Assembly: GCF_026240905.1 (NCBI RefSeq)
Contig: NZ_JAPEVI010000003.1
Coordinates: 3,658,001 to 3,722,000, forward strand
Direction of reading: 5' to 3'
Source of the DNA: Roseibium salinum
Lineage (GTDB): Bacteria > Pseudomonadota > Alphaproteobacteria > Rhizobiales > Stappiaceae
Length of the DNA stretch: 64,000 nucleotides
Shown: one piece after another, positions 17,138 through 26,423 of the stretch
How the letters are laid out: each line of letters begins with the position of its first letter
Position numbering within the stretch: the first letter of the stretch is position 1
The notes under the pieces: generated by a model
Told to the model about the DNA's origin: nothing
The model's input: only the letters and a program-made list of their open reading frames with translations
Databases searched by the model: none
Program-made: the position numbers and the translations under genes

Positions 17138-18264
17138 ACGAGATGACGACAGTAACGAAAGCCGGCGGCGCGAACCGCCCCCAGCCACGAGCCGGTGTCC
17201 TGGACATCGCCCCTTACGTTCCCGGCAAGAGCAAGGGCACGCATGGCAAGACCGTGCACAAGCTCTCCTCCAACGAGACCCCGCTCGGCACCAGCGCCGC
17301 CGCAAAGGCGGCGATCGAAGCGGTCGCGCAGAACCTGGAGCTTTATCCGGACGGATCATCGACGGAGCTGCGGGCGGCGATCGGGGAGGTTTACGGCGTC
17401 AATCCGGACCGGATCATCTGCGGCGCGGGTTCGGACGAAGTCCTGAGCATGGTGGCCTACGCCTATCTCGGTCCGGGCGACGAGGCGATCTATTCCGAAC
17501 ACGGGTTTCTCGTCTATGACATCGCCATCCGGGCGGCAGGCGCAACGCCGGTGATCGCGCCGGAAACCGATTTGACGACGGATGTCGACGCGATCCTGGC
17601 GCGGGTGACGGAGAGGACCAGGATGGTCTTCGTCGCCAACCCCAACAACCCGACCGGCACCTATCTGCCGTTCGAGGAGATCCGGCGTCTGCATGCCGGG
17701 CTTCCATCCCAGGTGCTTCTGGTGCTGGATGCCGCCTATGGCGAATATGTCCGCCGGAACGACTATGAAAGCGGTATCGAGCTTGCCGCCACTGCCGAGA
17801 ACGTCTTCATGACGCGGACCTTTTCCAAGATCTATGGCCTTGCCAGCCTGCGTATCGGCTGGGGGTTCGGTCCGGCTCATGTCATTGACGCGCTGAACCG
17901 CATCCGCGGGCCGTTCAATCTCTCGGGCATGGCGATCGCCGCAGGCGTTGCCGCGGTCAAGGACCGTGAATTCATCGCCAGATCCGTCGAACACAACGAA
18001 AAGTGGCTTCCCTGGCTGACCGAGGAACTGCAGAAGCTCGGCCTGAAGGTCACGCCGAGCGTCTGTAACTTTCTGCTGATCCATTTCCCGGATGAAGACG
18101 GCAAACGGGCGACGGATGCCGATGCCTATCTTCTGGAACGCGGCTGCGTGCTGCGCCTGGTCGGCAATTACGGTCTGCCCAATGCCATCCGCATGACGGT
18201 CGGCTCGGAGGAGGCCAACCGGACCGTTGTTGCACATCTCAAAGATTTTCTGGGCAAGGCGTGA
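17134..18264 (+). CDS. hisC: Histidinol-phosphate / aromatic aminotransferase (HisC)
   Basis: A 376-residue fold-type I PLP enzyme. Marks include [69 protein letters not shown] and the PLP lysine in [20 protein letters not shown]. Its length and order match HisC. Because it sits between chorismate mutase and tyrA, its main duty may be transamination of aromatic keto acids rather than, or besides, histidine synthesis; HisC enzymes are known to accept both. Start overlaps the upstream stop by ATGA. A 30-residue N-terminal extension precedes the conserved core. Confidence 0.93.
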   Translation: MNEMTTVTKAGGANRPQPRAGVLDIAPYVPGKSKGTHGKTVHKLSSNETPLGTSAAAKAAIEAVAQNLELYPDGSSTELRAAIGEVYGVNPDRIICGAGSDEVLSMVAYAYLGPGDEAIYSEHGFLVYDIAIRAAGATPVIAPETDLTTDVDAILARVTERTRMVFVANPNNPTGTYLPFEEIRRLHAGLPSQVLLVLDAAYGEYVRRNDYESGIELAATAENVFMTRTFSKIYGLASLRIGWGFGPAHVIDALNRIRGPFNLSGMAIAAGVAAVKDREFIARSVEHNEKWLPWLTEELQKLGLKVTPSVCNFLLIHFPDEDGKRATDADAYLLERGCVLRLVGNYGLPNAIRMTVGSEEANRTVVAHLKDFLGKA

Positions 18265-18281
18265 AAGCAGAACAAGAAAAC

Positions 18282-19226
18282 ATGACCGGGGCTCCCTTAT
18301 TCGAACGCATGGCGCTGATCGGGATCGGCCTGATCGGCTCCTCCCTTGCGCAGGCCGCCCGCGAGCGTGGCCTGGTGAAGGAAATCGCCGTTTCCACCCG
18401 TTCGCCCGCGACCCTGCAGCGTGCGGAAGAGCTCGGACTTGGTGACAGCTATTCGCTTGACGCGGCCGTGGCGGTCGATGGGGCCGACCTCGTCATCCTG
18501 TGCGTGCCCGTGGGAGCCAATGAAGCAGTGGCGAAATGGATCGCACCGGCCCTGAAAAAGGGCGCGATCCTGACGGATGTCGGTTCGACAAAGGGGTCGG
18601 TGATCGATCAGGTCGGGCCCCATGTGCCGCAAGGCGTGCATTTCATCCCGGGGCATCCGATTGCCGGGACGGAGCAGTCCGGTCCCGATGCGGGCTTTTC
18701 GACCCTCTTCGAGCAGCGCTGGTGCATTCTGACGCCGCCGGAAGATGTCGACCAGGCCGCCCTCGAAAAGCTCACCGCCTTCTGGCGCCGCTGCGGATCG
18801 GATGTCGACCGGATGGATGCCAGACACCACGATCTGGTGCTGGCGATCGTCTCGCATCTGCCGCATCTGATTGCATATAACATCGTCGGCACGGCGGACG
18901 ACCTTGAAACCGTCACCAAGTCCGAAGTGATCAAGTACTCCGCGTCCGGTTTCCGGGATTTCACCCGTCTGGCCGCTTCCGATCCCACCATGTGGCGGGA
19001 TGTCTGCCTCAACAACAAGGATGCCATCCTGGAAATGCTGGCGCGGTTTTCGGAAGACCTTTCCGCCCTGCAGCGGGCCATCCGCTGGGGCGACGGGGAC
19101 ATGCTGTTCGATCTCTTCACCCGCACCCGCAGCATCCGCCGGTCGATCATCGAGGCGGGCCAGGACATGGACGAACCGGACTTCGGCCGTCATGCCAAGG
19201 ACAAGCCCTTCATTTCGGCCGACTGA
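18282..19226 (+). CDS. tyrA: Prephenate/arogenate dehydrogenase (TyrA)
   Basis: A 314-residue NAD(P)-dependent dehydrogenase that makes 4-hydroxyphenylpyruvate or tyrosine. The N-terminal Rossmann motif is LIGIGLIGSSLAQAARERG; ILTDVGSTKGSVIDQV and FIPGHPIAGTEQSGPDAGF are signature segments, and SHLPHLIAYNIVGTADDLE belongs to the helical C-terminal domain. I chose ATG 18282; a GTG at 18261 overlapping the hisC stop (GTGA) would add seven residues. Last gene of the aromatic operon. Its last 17 bases overlap the convergent prenyl synthase gene. Confidence 0.93.
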   Translation: MTGAPLFERMALIGIGLIGSSLAQAARERGLVKEIAVSTRSPATLQRAEELGLGDSYSLDAAVAVDGADLVILCVPVGANEAVAKWIAPALKKGAILTDVGSTKGSVIDQVGPHVPQGVHFIPGHPIAGTEQSGPDAGFSTLFEQRWCILTPPEDVDQAALEKLTAFWRRCGSDVDRMDARHHDLVLAIVSHLPHLIAYNIVGTADDLETVTKSEVIKYSASGFRDFTRLAASDPTMWRDVCLNNKDAILEMLARFSEDLSALQRAIRWGDGDMLFDLFTRTRSIRRSIIEAGQDMDEPDFGRHAKDKPFISAD

Positions 19227-20118
19227 CGATGAACTCCGCAAGGCTGGTCAGCACGTCCGCCTTTTCGCCATAAGGCCCGAGCAGCGTTTCGGCTTCGCCC
19301 AGGAGCCGGGCGAGTTCGGCCCGTGCCTTGTCCGTCCCCCAGAGGCCGACCAGCGTCGCCTTGCCGGCCTCGGCATCCTTGCCGGTCGCCTTGCCCACCG
19401 TTTCCTGGCTCGCCTCGACATCCAGCAGATCGTCCGCGAGCTGAAAGGCGAGACCGATGACCTCACCAAAGCGGGTCAGGCGGTCGGTATCGGCTGCGGA
19501 AGCGTCGGCCAGCACCGCGCCCGCCCGGCAGGCATAGCGCAACAGGGCGCCGGTTTTCATCGACTGCAACTGGCGGATTTCGGCTTCCGTGCGCTCTGTG
19601 TGTTCCGACTGCAGGTCAAGCATCTGACCGCCCGCCATGCCGCCGACCCCGGCCGCGCGGGACAACTCCCGTGACAGGCGAAGGCGCACGGCCGGATCGG
19701 CGTGGACCGGGTCTTGCGCAATGACATCGAACGCCAGGGTCAGGAGTGCATCCCCGGCCAGGATGGCGGCCGCCTCGTCATAGGCCTTGTGCACCGTCGG
19801 CCGGCCGCGGCGCAGGTCGTCGTCATCCATGGCGGGCAGATCGTCATGAACCAGCGAATAGCAGTGGACGAGTTCCAGTGCGCAGGCCGCCTGCAGCACG
19901 CCGGCGTCATTGCGCCCGAACAGGTTTGCGGTTTCCAGAACCAGGACGGGCCGCAGGCGTTTGCCGCCGCTCAGGACGCCGTGGCGCATGGCGGCCAGAA
20001 GCCGCGGCGGTCGGGTGATCTCGTGCTCCGGAGCGGCATCGGACAGGATGCCGTCCAGAATCGATTCGATGCGTCCGGCCTGCACCCCCAGGTGCTGCGA
20101 TAAATCAAAGGTCACCAT
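19210..20118 (-). CDS. Short-chain polyprenyl diphosphate synthase (FPP/GGPP synthase type)
   Basis: A 302-residue trans-prenyl synthase. The first aspartate-rich motif is VHDDLPAMDDDDLRRGRPT (DDxxxxD form, typical of bacterial type II farnesyl diphosphate synthase) and the second is FQLADDLLDVEAS. GGKRLRPVLVLETANLFG binds pyrophosphate. It condenses isopentenyl diphosphate units to a C15 or C20 chain for quinone, undecaprenyl or hopanoid routes. The ATG at 20118 with GGAG in front gives the family-typical N-terminus; upstream in-frame starts would add an unlikely basic leader. Product length cannot be told from sequence with confidence, so no symbol is given (ispA is plausible). Confidence 0.9.
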   Translation of the reverse strand: MVTFDLSQHLGVQAGRIESILDGILSDAAPEHEITRPPRLLAAMRHGVLSGGKRLRPVLVLETANLFGRNDAGVLQAACALELVHCYSLVHDDLPAMDDDDLRRGRPTVHKAYDEAAAILAGDALLTLAFDVIAQDPVHADPAVRLRLSRELSRAAGVGGMAGGQMLDLQSEHTERTEAEIRQLQSMKTGALLRYACRAGAVLADASAADTDRLTRFGEVIGLAFQLADDLLDVEASQETVGKATGKDAEAGKATLVGLWGTDKARAELARLLGEAETLLGPYGEKADVLTSLAEFIVSRPK

Positions 20119-20372
20119 GCGCTCCACAGCGGACAACTTTTTCAAAGTTCGGGTTTCCCTGAAACCAAAACTCTGTATCGTCAAGGCGGGAAATCGAAAA
20201 AATTGCCAATGGTCCTGTTGATGGGAAGGAAAATCACCAGCTGCGGATCAGGCGTTGCCGGCAGCAGCTTGCGCGCACTCCTTGCGCCCCACACAATGGC
20301 TCATTCCGACTGCGCTGCCAAGCGGTTACGGCCGGGAGTGACGGCAATCTGGAGTGTCTGGAGAATTGTCTG

Positions 20373-21596
20373 ATGAAATTGCTCTCGAGCTTGCTTCGAT
20401 CCACAATCAGACGCGGCCGCCTTCGCGTCTATGACGCGACGGGCACGCTTCACGAATTCGGGTCCGGCGAGGACGGCCCGACCGCAACATTGCGGCTTCA
20501 TGACAAGAAACTCCACCGCAAGCTTTTCTTCAATCCCGAACTTGCCGCCGCCGAAGCCTATATGGACGGCACGCTGACCCTCGAGGAAGGGACCACGTGC
20601 CACGAGTTCATGACGGTGGTGTTCCTCAACATCGATCCCCTCGACGGGTATCCCGTTCAAGCGTTCCTGCGCAGGGTCTGGAAGGTGGTGGAACGCTGGC
20701 AGCAGAAGAACGATGTCGAAAGGGCGAAAAAGCAGGTCCGCCACCATTACGATCTGTCGACGGATCTCTACAGGCTGTTTCTAGATGAGGGCCTGAATTA
20801 CAGCTGCGCCTACTACACCCATCCGGACAACAGCCTGGAAGAGGCTCAGGCGGCGAAGCTGACCCATCTGGTCGCCAAGCTGAACCTGGAGCCGGACATG
20901 GAGGTCCTGGAAATCGGTGGCGGCTGGGGCTCGCTGGCCATTCGCATGGCACAGGCCGGCGCCCGCGTCACGTCCCTGAACGTGTCTCCGGAACAGGTGA
21001 AAATCGCCGAGGAGCGTGTGCGGGCCGCCGGGCTGGAAGATCGGGTGACCTTCGTGCTGAAGGACTACCGCGAATTCAAGGGGCAGTACGACCGGATCAT
21101 CTCCGTCGGCATGATGGAACATGTCGGCGTGGGGCAGCTCGATAACTATTTCGGCACGGTGCGAGACTGCCTGACCGAGCGCGGCGGTTATGCGGTCATT
21201 CACTCCATTGCACGCATAAGGCCGCCGGGTACAACGGGGCCGTTCATCCGCAAATATATTTTCCCCGGCGGCTACGTGCCGGCGATGTCTGAAATTTTTT
21301 CGGCCACCGAGCGGCTCGGGTTGTGGGTCTGCGACGCCGAATTTCTGCGCCTTCACTATCACTACACCATCCGCGACTGGCGACGACGCTTCCAGGCCCG
21401 GCGGGACGAGGCCGCGAAGCTCTATGACGAGCGGTTCTGCCGGATGTGGGAATTCTACCTCTGCGCCGTCGAAATGGGTTTTGTGCACGGGTTCAACATG
21501 GTGACACAGCTACTCGTGTCGAAACAGCGGGATGCCGTTCCGATCATCAGGGACTTCATCGTCGACAACGAACGAAAACTGAATAATGAAAGCTAG
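20373..21596 (+). CDS. Cyclopropane-fatty-acyl-phospholipid synthase-family methyltransferase, copy 1
   Basis: A 407-residue CFA-synthase-family enzyme. The N-terminal lipid-binding part (about residues 1-110) includes LRLHDKKLHRKLFFNPELAA and AEAYMDGTLTLEEGTT. The catalytic part has HHYDLSTDLYRLFLDEGLNY and SCAYYTHPDNSLEEAQ (the YSCAYY signature), SAM motif EVLEIGGGWGSLAIRMAQA, and GMMEHVGVGQLDNYF. It probably acts on membrane phospholipid acyl chains at the inner membrane, by cyclopropanation or another SAM-dependent methylation. A second copy starts 1,350 bases downstream in the same frame order, with mtgA coupled after it. Confidence 0.88.
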   Translation: MKLLSSLLRSTIRRGRLRVYDATGTLHEFGSGEDGPTATLRLHDKKLHRKLFFNPELAAAEAYMDGTLTLEEGTTCHEFMTVVFLNIDPLDGYPVQAFLRRVWKVVERWQQKNDVERAKKQVRHHYDLSTDLYRLFLDEGLNYSCAYYTHPDNSLEEAQAAKLTHLVAKLNLEPDMEVLEIGGGWGSLAIRMAQAGARVTSLNVSPEQVKIAEERVRAAGLEDRVTFVLKDYREFKGQYDRIISVGMMEHVGVGQLDNYFGTVRDCLTERGGYAVIHSIARIRPPGTTGPFIRKYIFPGGYVPAMSEIFSATERLGLWVCDAEFLRLHYHYTIRDWRRRFQARRDEAAKLYDERFCRMWEFYLCAVEMGFVHGFNMVTQLLVSKQRDAVPIIRDFIVDNERKLNNES

Positions 21597-21722
21597 GGTA
21601 CGGACGGAAGGTGCGTTCCCCCGCTACCCGGTCCTGGTATCGTCGGCGCCCGATCTTGAATACATGGCCTGAGACGTTTTTAATTAGCAATTTTGCGCCA
21701 ACCCTTTGCGGAGAAAGAACTT

Positions 21723-22937
21723 ATGAGACTGCTGTCAACCCTCCTGCGCTCCTTCGTCAAACGCGGACGGATGCGGGTATACGATGTCGAGGGAGCCGTG
21801 CATGAATTTGGATCCGGCGAGGACGGCCCGACGGTCACCATCCGGCTTCACGACAAGAAGCTGTACCGGTCGCTCTTTCTGAATCCGGAACTTGCGGCAG
21901 GCGAAGCCTATATGGATGGCACCCTTACCATGGAAGAGGGGTCGACCTGCTACGACTTCATGTTCCTTTTCTCCATCAACCGGGCGCCACTGGGGGCCAA
22001 CCCGGTGCAGGGACTGCTGCGCAAGGGGTGGAAGACTTTCCGGCGGTATCAGCAGAAGAACAGCGTGGAACGGGCGAAAAAGCAGGCCCGGCATCACTAC
22101 GACCTGTCGACGGATCTCTACAGGCTGTTTCTCGACGAGGGCCTGAATTACAGCTGCGCCTATTACACCCACCCGGACAACAGCCTGGAAGTGGCTCAGG
22201 CGGCGAAGCTGACCCGTCTGGTCGCCAAGCTGAACCTGGAGCCGGACATGGAGGTCCTGGAAATCGGTGGCGGCTGGGGATCGCTGGCCATTCGCATGGC
22301 ACAGGCCGGCGCGCGCGTCACGTCCCTGAACGTGTCTCCGGAACAGGTGAAAATCGCCGAGGAGCGTGTGCGGGCTGCCGGGCTTGAGGACCGGGTGACC
22401 TTCGTGCTGAAGGATTACCGGGAATTTGAAGGCCGTTTCGACCGCATCATCTCCGTCGGAATGATGGAGCATGTCGGCATCGGTCATCTGGACGAATATT
22501 TCGGCTGCATCCGCAAGTGCCTGACCGAGCGCGGTTATGCCGTCGTTCACTCCATCGGACGCATGACGCCTCCGGGAACAACAGGCCCGTTCATCCGCAA
22601 GCATATTTTTCCTGGTGGTTACGTGCCTGCATTGTCGGAAGTTTTTGCGTCCACCGAGCGGCTCGGGTTATGGGTCTGCGATGCGGAAATCCTGCGCCTG
22701 CACTATTACTACACCATTCGCGACTGGCGCCGGCGGTTCGAGGCCAGGCGGGACGAGGCTGCCGCGCTTTACGATGAAACCTTCTGCCGGATGTGGGAGT
22801 TTTATCTCTGTGCCGTTGAACTGGGTTTCCTGCATGGATCGAACATGGTGTTCCAGCTTCTGCTGTCGAAGGAGCGGGACGCGGTGCCAATCGTCCGGGA
22901 TTTCATTGTCGACAACGAACGGAAACTGAATGGCTAG
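21723..22937 (+). CDS. Cyclopropane-fatty-acyl-phospholipid synthase-family methyltransferase, copy 2
   Basis: A 404-residue paralogue of the gene directly upstream, with the same domain order: RLHDKKLYRSLFLNPELAAG, HHYDLSTDLYRLFLDEGLNY, SCAYYTHPDNSLEVAQ, EVLEIGGGWGSLAIRMAQA and GMMEHVGIGHLDEYF. ATG 21723 follows GGAGAAAGAACTT. The middle third is almost base-for-base the same as copy 1, while both ends have diverged strongly, which points to gene conversion or strong constraint. Its end overlaps the mtgA start (ATGGCTAG), so this lipid enzyme and a peptidoglycan glycosyltransferase are translationally coupled. The two copies may differ in substrate or regulation. Confidence 0.88.
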   Translation: MRLLSTLLRSFVKRGRMRVYDVEGAVHEFGSGEDGPTVTIRLHDKKLYRSLFLNPELAAGEAYMDGTLTMEEGSTCYDFMFLFSINRAPLGANPVQGLLRKGWKTFRRYQQKNSVERAKKQARHHYDLSTDLYRLFLDEGLNYSCAYYTHPDNSLEVAQAAKLTRLVAKLNLEPDMEVLEIGGGWGSLAIRMAQAGARVTSLNVSPEQVKIAEERVRAAGLEDRVTFVLKDYREFEGRFDRIISVGMMEHVGIGHLDEYFGCIRKCLTERGYAVVHSIGRMTPPGTTGPFIRKHIFPGGYVPALSEVFASTERLGLWVCDAEILRLHYYYTIRDWRRRFEARRDEAAALYDETFCRMWEFYLCAVELGFLHGSNMVFQLLLSKERDAVPIVRDFIVDNERKLNG

Positions 22938-23643
22938 GACGGGAAAGGCATCCGCAGGCGGGCGCGGCTTCTGGCGTGTCGCGCGCAAGCGGTTCCTTCA
23001 ATTGCTGCTCGTTCTCATCCTCCTGCCGCCGGTTCTGACCGTCATATATTCCGTCGTGCCGCCGATCAGCACGCTGATGATCGGCCGATACGTGCAGTTT
23101 CTCTGGGTGGACCGGCAATGGGTGCCGCTGGAGGAGATTTCCCCTAGTCTGATCAGGTCGGTGATCACGTCCGAGGACAGCGGGTTTTGCCAGAACAACG
23201 GCGTGGAATGGGATGTTCTGCATGAACAGGTCGAAGCCCTGAGCGAGGGGGAGCGCCCGCGCGGGGCGAGCACCATCACCATGCAGACGGCGAAAAACCT
23301 GTTCTTGTGGGGCGAGCGGTCTTACATCCGCAAAGTGCTGGAACTTCCCCTGGCGATGATGCTCGACGCGATCCTGACCAAAAGGCGTATCCTGGAAATC
23401 TATCTGAACATAGCGGAATGGGGGGAAGGCATCTTCGGCGCCGAGGCCGCCGCCCAGGCGTGGTTCGGCAAACCGGCAAAGGACCTGTCCCAGGTGGAAG
23501 CGGCGCGTCTTGCAACGGCGCTGCCAAATCCGAGGGGCCGGAACTCGGCCAAGCCCTCCTCGGGACACCGCAGGCTGGCGGCAACGAACCTTGCCCGAGT
23601 CAAAGTTGCCGGCCCGATTTTCGATTGCGTTCTGGGAAAATAG
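22930..23643 (+). CDS. mtgA: Monofunctional biosynthetic peptidoglycan transglycosylase (MtgA)
   Basis: A 237-residue family 51 glycosyltransferase that polymerises lipid II into glycan strands. After a basic N-terminus, one transmembrane helix (LQLLLVLILLPPVLTVIYS) anchors it. Catalytic motifs are ITSEDSGFCQNNGVEWD (the first catalytic Glu in the EDxxF-like box), GASTITMQTAKNLFLWGER, RKVLELPLAMMLDAILTKRR, RILEIYLNIAEWGEGIFGAE and EAARLATALPNPRGRN. ATG overlaps the upstream methyltransferase stop. GGCCCGA-TGT-TCGGGCC at 23643-23659 forms a small hairpin at the stop but lacks a T-run. Confidence 0.95.
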   Translation: MARTGKASAGGRGFWRVARKRFLQLLLVLILLPPVLTVIYSVVPPISTLMIGRYVQFLWVDRQWVPLEEISPSLIRSVITSEDSGFCQNNGVEWDVLHEQVEALSEGERPRGASTITMQTAKNLFLWGERSYIRKVLELPLAMMLDAILTKRRILEIYLNIAEWGEGIFGAEAAAQAWFGKPAKDLSQVEAARLATALPNPRGRNSAKPSSGHRRLAATNLARVKVAGPIFDCVLGK

Positions 23644-23822
23644 GCCCGATGTTCGGGCCCCTGCAGCCTGTCTGTGTTTCAGGCTAAGAATTTTTTGTCT
23701 ATGGGGTGGCAAAACGTCGACGTTACCTGTATAACGCCGCGCATTCCAACACGTTGCGTGACGCCACGCCCCGGGCTAACCCGGTCCGGGCCGCGCGGTT
23801 ATGGACCACGGAGAAAAACAAA

Positions 23823-24008
23823 ATGGCCGTTCCAAAGAGAAAAACTTCGCGCTCCAAGCGTGGGTTTCGCCGTTCCACGGACGCTCTGAAGCAGCCGACT
23901 TACGTCGAGGACAAGGATTCGGGCGAACTGCGTCGCCCGCATCACGTCGACCTGAAGACCGGCATGTATCGGGGCCGTCAGATCCTCTCCCCGAAGGAAG
24001 AAGCTTAA
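23823..24008 (+). CDS. rpmF: 50S ribosomal protein L32
   Basis: A 61-residue basic ribosomal protein beginning [20 protein letters not shown] and ending with [19 protein letters not shown], fully typical of alphaproteobacterial L32. Unlike many L32 proteins it has no zinc-binding cysteines, the normal C-minus form in this class. ATG 23823 follows GGAGAAAAACAA. A strong terminator hairpin lies about 125 bases downstream. It is monocistronic as far as can be seen, as usual in Rhizobiales. Confidence 0.97.
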   Translation: MAVPKRKTSRSKRGFRRSTDALKQPTYVEDKDSGELRRPHHVDLKTGMYRGRQILSPKEEA

Positions 24009-24131
24009 CACCGATCACTTTCGGGCAAATGCGCCTGAAAGCGGGATAGCTGACCTTTCGGAAGAAAAGAGCCTTTTGCCTCAAGCGCAGGATGCTCTGG
24101 AGCGGATCGCCACATGGCAAACCAGGATTGA

Positions 24132-24165
24132 GGCTGGCCCTGTTTCGACAGGCCGGCCTTTTTCT
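24132..24165 (+). terminator. Rho-independent terminator downstream of rpmF
   Basis: GGCTGGCCCTGT, a TTCG loop, then ACAGGCCGGCC and a T-run (TTTTTCTTT). The stem is about 11 pairs with one bulge. It sits about 125 bases after the rpmF stop and before the membrane-protein gene at 24300. Confidence 0.75.
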
Positions 24166-24299
24166 TTGCCGGGCGCGTGTTCCGCCCCCATGGTTCGATT
24201 TTATCGAGAAACGCTCCAGCTGCCTTGAATTGGCTGCCAATATCGTGTCAGTTCGCCGATCACTTGCCCTTTGGGGTGATTTGCTTCAGGAGCCGTTCG

Positions 24300-24722
24300 A
24301 TGCGTCTTTTCTCCGCTCTCCCGTTCACGCTGTTTTCGCTGCTGATCTACAACGGCTTGGCCTTCACGGCAGGCGCCGCGGATCCTGCGTTCTGGTCGCG
24401 GCCGGTCATCACCATCGGGATGGTTTCCGGCGTTGACTTCCAGCTCCTTGCAAGCGACCTCCTCATCACGGGCGCTCTGTTCTTCCTTTTCATCGAAATC
24501 CTGAAAGCCACGCGGATCGGCTCCACCGCGCTGCTGGACCACATGTTTTCGGTGCTGGTGTTCGTGGCTTATCTGGTGGAATTCCTGATCGTGCAGCAGG
24601 CGGCCACGTCGCTGTTCTTCATCCTGATGCTGATTTCCCTGATCGATGTGATCGCAGGCTTTTCCGTCGCCATCACCGGGGCACGCCGGGACGTCACCTT
24701 CGGACACGGGGAGCCGCACTGA
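24300..24722 (+). CDS. Small multi-pass membrane protein, unknown function (140 aa)
   Basis: Starts at ATG 24300 behind CAGGAGCCGTTCG. Four hydrophobic segments are visible: FTLFSLLIYNGLAF near residue 8, LLITGALFFLFIEIL near 55, MFSVLVFVAYLVEFLIV near 82, and SLFFILMLISLIDVIAGFSV near 104. The C-terminal tail (ARRDVTFGHGEPH) is polar. No conserved catalytic residues are evident. It is convergent with yciB, with only 36 bases between stops. I do not recognise a named family. Confidence 0.65.
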   Translation: MRLFSALPFTLFSLLIYNGLAFTAGAADPAFWSRPVITIGMVSGVDFQLLASDLLITGALFFLFIEILKATRIGSTALLDHMFSVLVFVAYLVEFLIVQQAATSLFFILMLISLIDVIAGFSVAITGARRDVTFGHGEPH

Positions 24723-24758
24723 CGGCGCAGGACGCGTCCCTGGCGGCAGACGGACGCT

Positions 24759-25400
24759 TCAGGCGTCCTTGCCGTCGTCCGTGACAGCGTGTTTGTGGAT
24801 CAGCGGCAGCTGGGTCAGGGTGAAGATGAGGGTGATCGGCATGATGCCGAACACCTTGAAGCTGACCCAGAAGTCGGTCGAGAAGCTGCGCCAGACGATT
24901 TCGTTGATCGCCGCAAGCACGAAGAAGAACACACCCCAGCGGAAGGTCAGCTTGCGCCAGCCCTCGTCCGTCAGGCTGAAGGCGCTGTCGAAGACATATC
25001 CGAGCAGGGCCTTTCCGAACAGCAAGCCGCCCAGAAGGATCGTGCCGAACAAGGCGTTCACAATGGTGGGCTTGAGTTTGATGAACAACTCGTCGTGCAG
25101 CCACAGCGTCAGGGCGCCGAAGACCAGCACGACCACGCCGGAGACCAGCGGCATGATCGGCAGCCGCCTGGTCAGCCACAGCGACACGACAAGCGACAGG
25201 GCGATTGCGACCATGAACGCGGCGGTCGCCAGGAAAATCGGCTTGCCGACGGCCTGCAGCGCGGGAAACGCGGCGGAGATCTGCTCGCCTCTTGCGTTGA
25301 ACAGGAAAAATACCCCAAGCGGGCCCAGTTCCAGCGCCAGTTTGAGGAGCGGCGACAGTTCCTTGCGGGTCGGGTCGTTCGGGGCGTGTTCGAATTCCAT
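24759..25400 (-). CDS. yciB: Inner membrane septation protein A (YciB/IspZ family)
   Basis: A 213-residue protein with five or six transmembrane helices of the YciB (IspZ) family, linked in enterobacteria to septation and envelope synthesis. Typical segments are [77 protein letters not shown] and [20 protein letters not shown], near-diagnostic of the family. The ATG at 25400, after GAGCCAGGTGAT, removes an implausible proline-rich leader. In many Rhizobiales it follows ftsY; here it is 14 kb away. Confidence 0.93.
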   Translation of the reverse strand: MEFEHAPNDPTRKELSPLLKLALELGPLGVFFLFNARGEQISAAFPALQAVGKPIFLATAAFMVAIALSLVVSLWLTRRLPIMPLVSGVVVLVFGALTLWLHDELFIKLKPTIVNALFGTILLGGLLFGKALLGYVFDSAFSLTDEGWRKLTFRWGVFFFVLAAINEIVWRSFSTDFWVSFKVFGIMPITLIFTLTQLPLIHKHAVTDDGKDA

Positions 25401-25647
25401 ATCACCTGGCTCGCATGTTTTGTTTTCTGGGAGATAGGGGCAAGGGGGAGCCGGGTCAAGGCATGGCCGTGCAAAAGGCGGCGGAACCTGGCAAGGCCGG
25501 TGCGAATTTCCCGCCGCCAATCCACCGAAAGCGCAAACAGGCCTGTTGTGACCTCAGGCAAGCTGTGACAGGAGAAGGTCGGAGCAGACGCTCCTGCCAG
25601 GCGATCCCCTATTGGGGGATCAGCCGCCGTCAATGGAGGCCGGATAA

Positions 25648-26379
25648 GTGAAGCGCGCGATCCTGTTACTCGTCATGGTGCTGCTGTTTGCTCCGCAGGC
25701 TCATGCCGCCGCGCTGATCGGCTGGGACGAACTGAAGGACCCGGCCGCACAGTTCGACGATCCGTTCGAAGCGTTGAGCGGGCGCGAGCTCAGGTCGCTC
25801 GGCACCGTTCTGCAATTGCGCCGGAGGCTCGGCGCGCCGGATGTCCCGCCAAGTGAGCGCCCGCAATTGGAGGCGGAGCTGCGCCGGGAAGAGGCCAAGC
25901 TGGCGGCGAGCGGCGTCAGGACGGACTGGCTGCTCTCGCATCGCCGTGACATCGCCAGGAAACGCGCAGCCGCCGCCATGGCCGGAAATGCAGCTCTGGA
26001 GGGCCGGGAGATCGCGATCAAGGGTTATGTGATCCCGGTCCAGGACCCGGGCGGCGCGGTGACGAGTGGCTATCTCGTGCCGGAACAGGGCATGTGCAGC
26101 CACATGCCGGCGCCCGATCCCAACCAGATGGTCCGCTACCGGGTCTCGGGGAAATGGCAGGGGGAATACATCTATGAACCCGTGGTGATGACGGGGCGGC
26201 TGTCGCTTCAAATGACGCGTCAGGAAATCACGCTGCTGGATGGCCGCGTCGACATGATCGCGGCCTTCGAGATGGAGGTCACGGGGGTTCGAAGCCTTGA
26301 TGAGAAAGCCGGGCCCGACCCGGCGCAGCGGCTCTGGAACCTGTTCAGGGGGAGTCAGGGAACGAATTCTCCGCAGTAA
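25648..26379 (+). CDS. Exported DUF3299 protein
   Basis: A 243-residue protein with a clear signal peptide, MKRAILLLVMVLLFAPQAHA, cleaved after AHA. A charged helical stretch (ERPQLEAELRREEAKLAA) precedes the DUF3299 beta domain, with GREIAIKGYVIPVQDPGG, LVPEQGMCSHMPAPDPNQMV and EYIYEPVVMTGRLSLQM. The conserved C-S-H-x-P-x-P-x-x-N-Q motif is present. Family function is unknown; DUF3299 proteins are often near metal or cytochrome export genes, but no such genes are adjacent here. Start is GTG 25648 with GGAGGCCGGATAA upstream. Confidence 0.82.
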   Translation: MKRAILLLVMVLLFAPQAHAAALIGWDELKDPAAQFDDPFEALSGRELRSLGTVLQLRRRLGAPDVPPSERPQLEAELRREEAKLAASGVRTDWLLSHRRDIARKRAAAAMAGNAALEGREIAIKGYVIPVQDPGGAVTSGYLVPEQGMCSHMPAPDPNQMVRYRVSGKWQGEYIYEPVVMTGRLSLQMTRQEITLLDGRVDMIAAFEMEVTGVRSLDEKAGPDPAQRLWNLFRGSQGTNSPQ

Positions 26380-26423
26380 GGGCGCCCGCGAAGGACGCCT
26401 TTACCGGATTTGCAGGGTTTTCG

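Noticed and set aside
24177..24299. N-terminal extension of the 140-aa membrane protein
   Set aside because: The extension is not hydrophobic or family-like; ATG 24300 has the better ribosome-binding site.
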